Shown here: in pieces, positions 61,479-64,000 of the stretch
How the letters are laid out: every line of letters starts with the position of its first letter
Numbering within the stretch: position 1 is the first letter of the stretch
Assembly (NCBI RefSeq): GCF_018449475.1
Contig: NZ_JAHCQH010000018.1
Span: 124,001-188,000 of the forward strand
Direction of reading: 5' to 3'
Source: Ancylobacter radicis
Lineage (GTDB): Bacteria; Pseudomonadota; Alphaproteobacteria; Rhizobiales; Xanthobacteraceae
DNA length: 64,000 bases
Notes under the pieces: generated by a model
What the model saw: only the letters and a program-made list of their open reading frames with translations
What the model was told of the DNA's origin: nothing
Databases searched by the model: none
Position numbers and translations under genes: made by a program

Positions 61479-62657
61479 TCACTGGAAGGTCTTCCTCGGG
61501 TCGAAGGCGTCGCGGACGGCTTCGCCGATGAAAATCAGGAGGCTGAGCATCAGGGCGACGGTGAAGAAGCCGGTCAGGCCGAGCCATGGCGCCTGCACAT
61601 TGGCCTTGCCCTGGGCCAGCAACTCGCCCAGCGAGGGTGAGCCGGGGGGCAGGCCGAAGCCGAGAAAATCCAATGCCGTCAAGGTCATGACCGATGACGA
61701 GACGATGAAGGGCAGCATGGTGAGGGTAGCCACCATGGCGTTGGGCAGGAGGTGGCGCCACATGATGACGCCGCTGGAGACACCGAGCGCACGAGCGGCC
61801 TGCACATACTCGAAGTTGCGGGCGCGCAGGAATTCGGCGCGTACCAGCCCGACCAGCGACACCCAGGAAAACAGCAGCATGATGCCGAGCAGAACCCAGA
61901 AGCCCGGCGCCAGGATGGAGGACACGATCAGCAGCAGATAGAGCGCCGGGATCGACGTCCAGATCTCGATAAACCGTTGAAAAATAAGGTCTGTCCAGCC
62001 GCCGAAATAGCCCTGCACGGCGCCGGCGGCGACGCCGATGACGGAGGAGATGATGGTCAGGATCAGGCCGAAAAGCACTGAGAGTCGAAAGCCATAGATC
62101 AGCCGGGCGAGCACGTCGCGGCCCTGGTCGTCGGTGCCGAGCCAGTTCCATTCCAGCGCGCCGCAGCCATTGCCGCCGAGCTTTTCCGCCACCGGCTGGC
62201 ACTGCGCATCGGTCAGCATCCAGGTTGGCGGGGAGGGGGCGGGGGTCGGCAGATCGAGGTTATGTGTCTGGTAGCTATAGCGAATTGGCGGCCAGACCAT
62301 CCAGCCCTGCTTTTCCGCGATGAGGTTTTGCAGGAAGGGGTCGCGGTAATCTGCCTCGGTTTCGAAATCCCCGCCGAAGGTGGTCTCGGGATAGGCCTTG
62401 AAGGCGGGAAAATAGTAGCCGCCATCATAGCTTACGAGGAAGGGCTTGTTGTTGGCGATGATCTCCGCGCCGAGGCTCAGCACGAACAGCACCATGAAAA
62501 TCCAGAAGCTCCACCACCCGCGCCGGTTGCGCTTGAAATTCTCCCAGCGCCGCTGGTTTATCGGCGAAAGCCGCGCCGGGCGCGTGGATTGTGCGTGCAG
62601 TGAGGTGGACGATGAGGCCGATGTGTCCGAGGGCGGCATTGTGTTGGCGGTGTCCAT
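61479..62657 (-). CDS. yejE: Peptide ABC transporter permease
   Basis: A 392-residue permease. An N-terminal Ser/Thr-rich tail precedes the OppC-type start NQRRWENFKRNRRGWWSFWIFM. The YejE hallmark long outer loop with WPPIRYSYQTHNLDLPTPAP and HX-free LGTDDQGRDVLARLIYGFRL follows, then the EAA region VQAARALGVSSGVIMWRHLL. It starts three bases after yejB. Downstream of it the toxin-antitoxin pair separates it from yejF. Confidence 0.92.
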   Translation of the reverse strand: MDTANTMPPSDTSASSSTSLHAQSTRPARLSPINQRRWENFKRNRRGWWSFWIFMVLFVLSLGAEIIANNKPFLVSYDGGYYFPAFKAYPETTFGGDFETEADYRDPFLQNLIAEKQGWMVWPPIRYSYQTHNLDLPTPAPSPPTWMLTDAQCQPVAEKLGGNGCGALEWNWLGTDDQGRDVLARLIYGFRLSVLFGLILTIISSVIGVAAGAVQGYFGGWTDLIFQRFIEIWTSIPALYLLLIVSSILAPGFWVLLGIMLLFSWVSLVGLVRAEFLRARNFEYVQAARALGVSSGVIMWRHLLPNAMVATLTMLPFIVSSSVMTLTALDFLGFGLPPGSPSLGELLAQGKANVQAPWLGLTGFFTVALMLSLLIFIGEAVRDAFDPRKTFQ

Positions 62658-62660
62658 GGC

Positions 62661-63767
62661 TCAGACGTCCCGCGTGTCGAAGTCGATGCGCGGATCGACC
62701 CAGGTGTAGGTGAGGTCGGAGACGAGGTTCACCAGGAGGCCCACCAACGAGAAGATGTAGAGATTGGCGAACACCACGGGGTAGTCGCGGTTCAGCACGC
62801 TCTCGAAGCCGAGCAGGCCCAGCCCGTCGAGCGAGAAGATGGTCTCGATCAGCAGCGATCCCGTGAAGAAGGCGGAGATGAAGGCACCGGGGAAGCCGGC
62901 GATGATGATCAGCATCGCGTTGCGGAACACATGGCGGTAGAGCACCGCGCGTTCCGACAGCCCCTTCATCCGCGCCGTGACCACATATTGTTTTCGGATC
63001 TCGTCGAGGAAGGAGTTTTTGGTCAGCAGCGTCATGGTGGCGAAGGCGCCGAGCACCATGGAGATGATGGGCAAAGCGAGGTGCCAGAAATAATCGAGAA
63101 TCTTGGCACCGAGCGAGAGCTGGTCCCAATTGTCGGAGGTGAGGCCGCGCAGGGGGAACCACGAGAAGAAGGAGCCGCCGGCGAACAGGATGATGAGCAG
63201 GATGGCGAACAGGAAGCTCGGGATCGCGTAGCCGACCACGATCACCGCCGAGGTCCACACATCGAAGCGCGAGCCGTCGCGCACCGCCTTGGCGATGCCC
63301 AGCGGGATGGAGATGGCGTAGGTGATGAGCATCATCCACAGGCCGAGCGAGACGGAGACCGCCATTTTCTCGCCGATCAGGTCGATGACCGAGATGTCGC
63401 GGAAATAGGACTGGCCGAAATCGAAGCGCAGATAGTTCCACATCATCAGGCCGAAGCGTTCATAGGCCGGCTTGTCGAAGCCGAATTGCTTCTCCAGCTC
63501 CTTGATGAAGGCCGGGTCCAGCCCCTGCGCGCCGCGATATTTCGAGGAGACCGGGTCGCCCGCCGGCGCGCCCTGCGACATGCCGCCGAAATCGCCGCCG
63601 CCGCCGGAAATGCGCGCCGTGGCGGAGGAGCCCTCGCCGGTGATTTCCGCGATGACGCGCTCCACCGGCCCGCCCGGAGCGAACTGCACCACCGCGAAGG
63701 AGATCAGCATGATGCCGATGATGGTCGGCACCATCAGCGCGAGGCGTCTCACAATATAGGCGAGCAT
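62661..63767 (-). CDS. yejB: Peptide ABC transporter permease
   Basis: A 368-residue permease. ATG 63767 begins MLAYIVRRLALMVPTIIGIM, the classic OppB-type start. The YejB-specific insertion follows (EKQFGFDKPAYERFGLMMWN then FGQSYFRDISVIDLI), and the EAA-like loop is GLSERAVLYRHVFRNAMLII. The frame is open 14 codons further upstream but that adds only a basic leader. It heads the visible operon; a yejA binding protein would lie to the right of the window. Confidence 0.92.
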   Translation of the reverse strand: MLAYIVRRLALMVPTIIGIMLISFAVVQFAPGGPVERVIAEITGEGSSATARISGGGGDFGGMSQGAPAGDPVSSKYRGAQGLDPAFIKELEKQFGFDKPAYERFGLMMWNYLRFDFGQSYFRDISVIDLIGEKMAVSVSLGLWMMLITYAISIPLGIAKAVRDGSRFDVWTSAVIVVGYAIPSFLFAILLIILFAGGSFFSWFPLRGLTSDNWDQLSLGAKILDYFWHLALPIISMVLGAFATMTLLTKNSFLDEIRKQYVVTARMKGLSERAVLYRHVFRNAMLIIIAGFPGAFISAFFTGSLLIETIFSLDGLGLLGFESVLNRDYPVVFANLYIFSLVGLLVNLVSDLTYTWVDPRIDFDTRDV

Positions 63768-63924
63768 TCGACGGGACTTCCTCCGCGGGGATCCTCGGCA
63801 GCGGCGCACAAGGTGGCGGTCGTGCGCTACCGCGTCAACTTAACGTCCGTTCATGCGCTTTCGTTGCGCGGTGGTCGCGGTGGCCCGCCGATGTCGGGCG
63901 AGACAGGACTGACCACCCTCGCAT

Positions 63925-64000
63925 CGTCATGGCCGGGCTTGGCCCGGCCATCCACGCCTTTGGATGGCGCGAGGCAAGCCGTGGATCCCCGGATCAAGTC
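63925..64000. repeat. Intergenic palindromic repeat, family A copy 5 (cut by window edge)
   Basis: The element starts CGTCATGGCCGGGCTTGG, has TCCACGCC and GTGGATCC in the centre, and runs into GGATCAAGTC at the window end. It follows the same plan as copies 1-4. It lies upstream of yejB. Confidence 0.75.

Overview
The window reads as chromosomal DNA of a high-GC alphaproteobacterium, most likely of the Hyphomicrobiales and perhaps near Xanthobacteraceae. This rests on a NadQ-type NAD regulator, a BioMNY biotin importer, an Hmu heme locus with an Irr-like box, a Ydc/Yej transporter repertoire, and intergenic palindromes of the CGTCATGGCCGGnCTTG / CGTCATCCTGAGG kinds. The family-level placement is inference. 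No insertion sequence, prophage, CRISPR array or rRNA was seen. Layout, 1-23 kb: a partial autotransporter-like protein; nadQ; an aldo-keto reductase; a DMT exporter divergent from a TetR regulator across a palindromic operator; a tightly overlapping bioM-bioN-bioY-acyl-CoA ligase-thiolase operon; a DeoR regulator; an aldo-keto reductase coupled to adenine deaminase; a small hypothetical; plsC with an FAD oxidoreductase; and a LysR gene followed by a putrescine-type ABC importer with gamma-aminobutyraldehyde dehydrogenase. 23-34 kb: an RND efflux pump with its adaptor, behind a long inverted repeat, ending in a strong terminator; then a heme locus in which a TonB receptor and heme oxygenase converge on hmuTUV across a bidirectional terminator. 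34-43 kb: a two-armed catabolic regulon. The left arm is an ABC sugar importer and a short-chain dehydrogenase; the right arm is a DeoR regulator, a BtpA/SgcQ protein, an FGGY kinase and a HAD phosphatase. Copies of TCGAACAT lie in both control regions. The substrate is not evident, and this is the best candidate for an undescribed pathway. 43-58 kb: a leftward surface-polysaccharide region. A lower-GC part holds a two-domain glycosyltransferase, three methyltransferases, a polytopic membrane protein, GtrA, an epimerase and a GtrB-like glycosyltransferase. It is separated by tRNA-Gly(CCC) from a high-GC dTDP-rhamnose set (rfbA, D, B, C) and a rhamnan-synthesis protein. 58-64 kb: a leftward yejB-yejE-[antitoxin-PIN toxin]-yejF-nudix unit, with a toxin-antitoxin pair embedded in and translationally coupled to a peptide importer operon. 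Operons are compact, with many ATGA, GTGA, TTGA or TGATG junctions. Two families of long palindromic repeats recur between genes, and one copy with a perfect 31-bp inverted repeat splits the putrescine permease genes.
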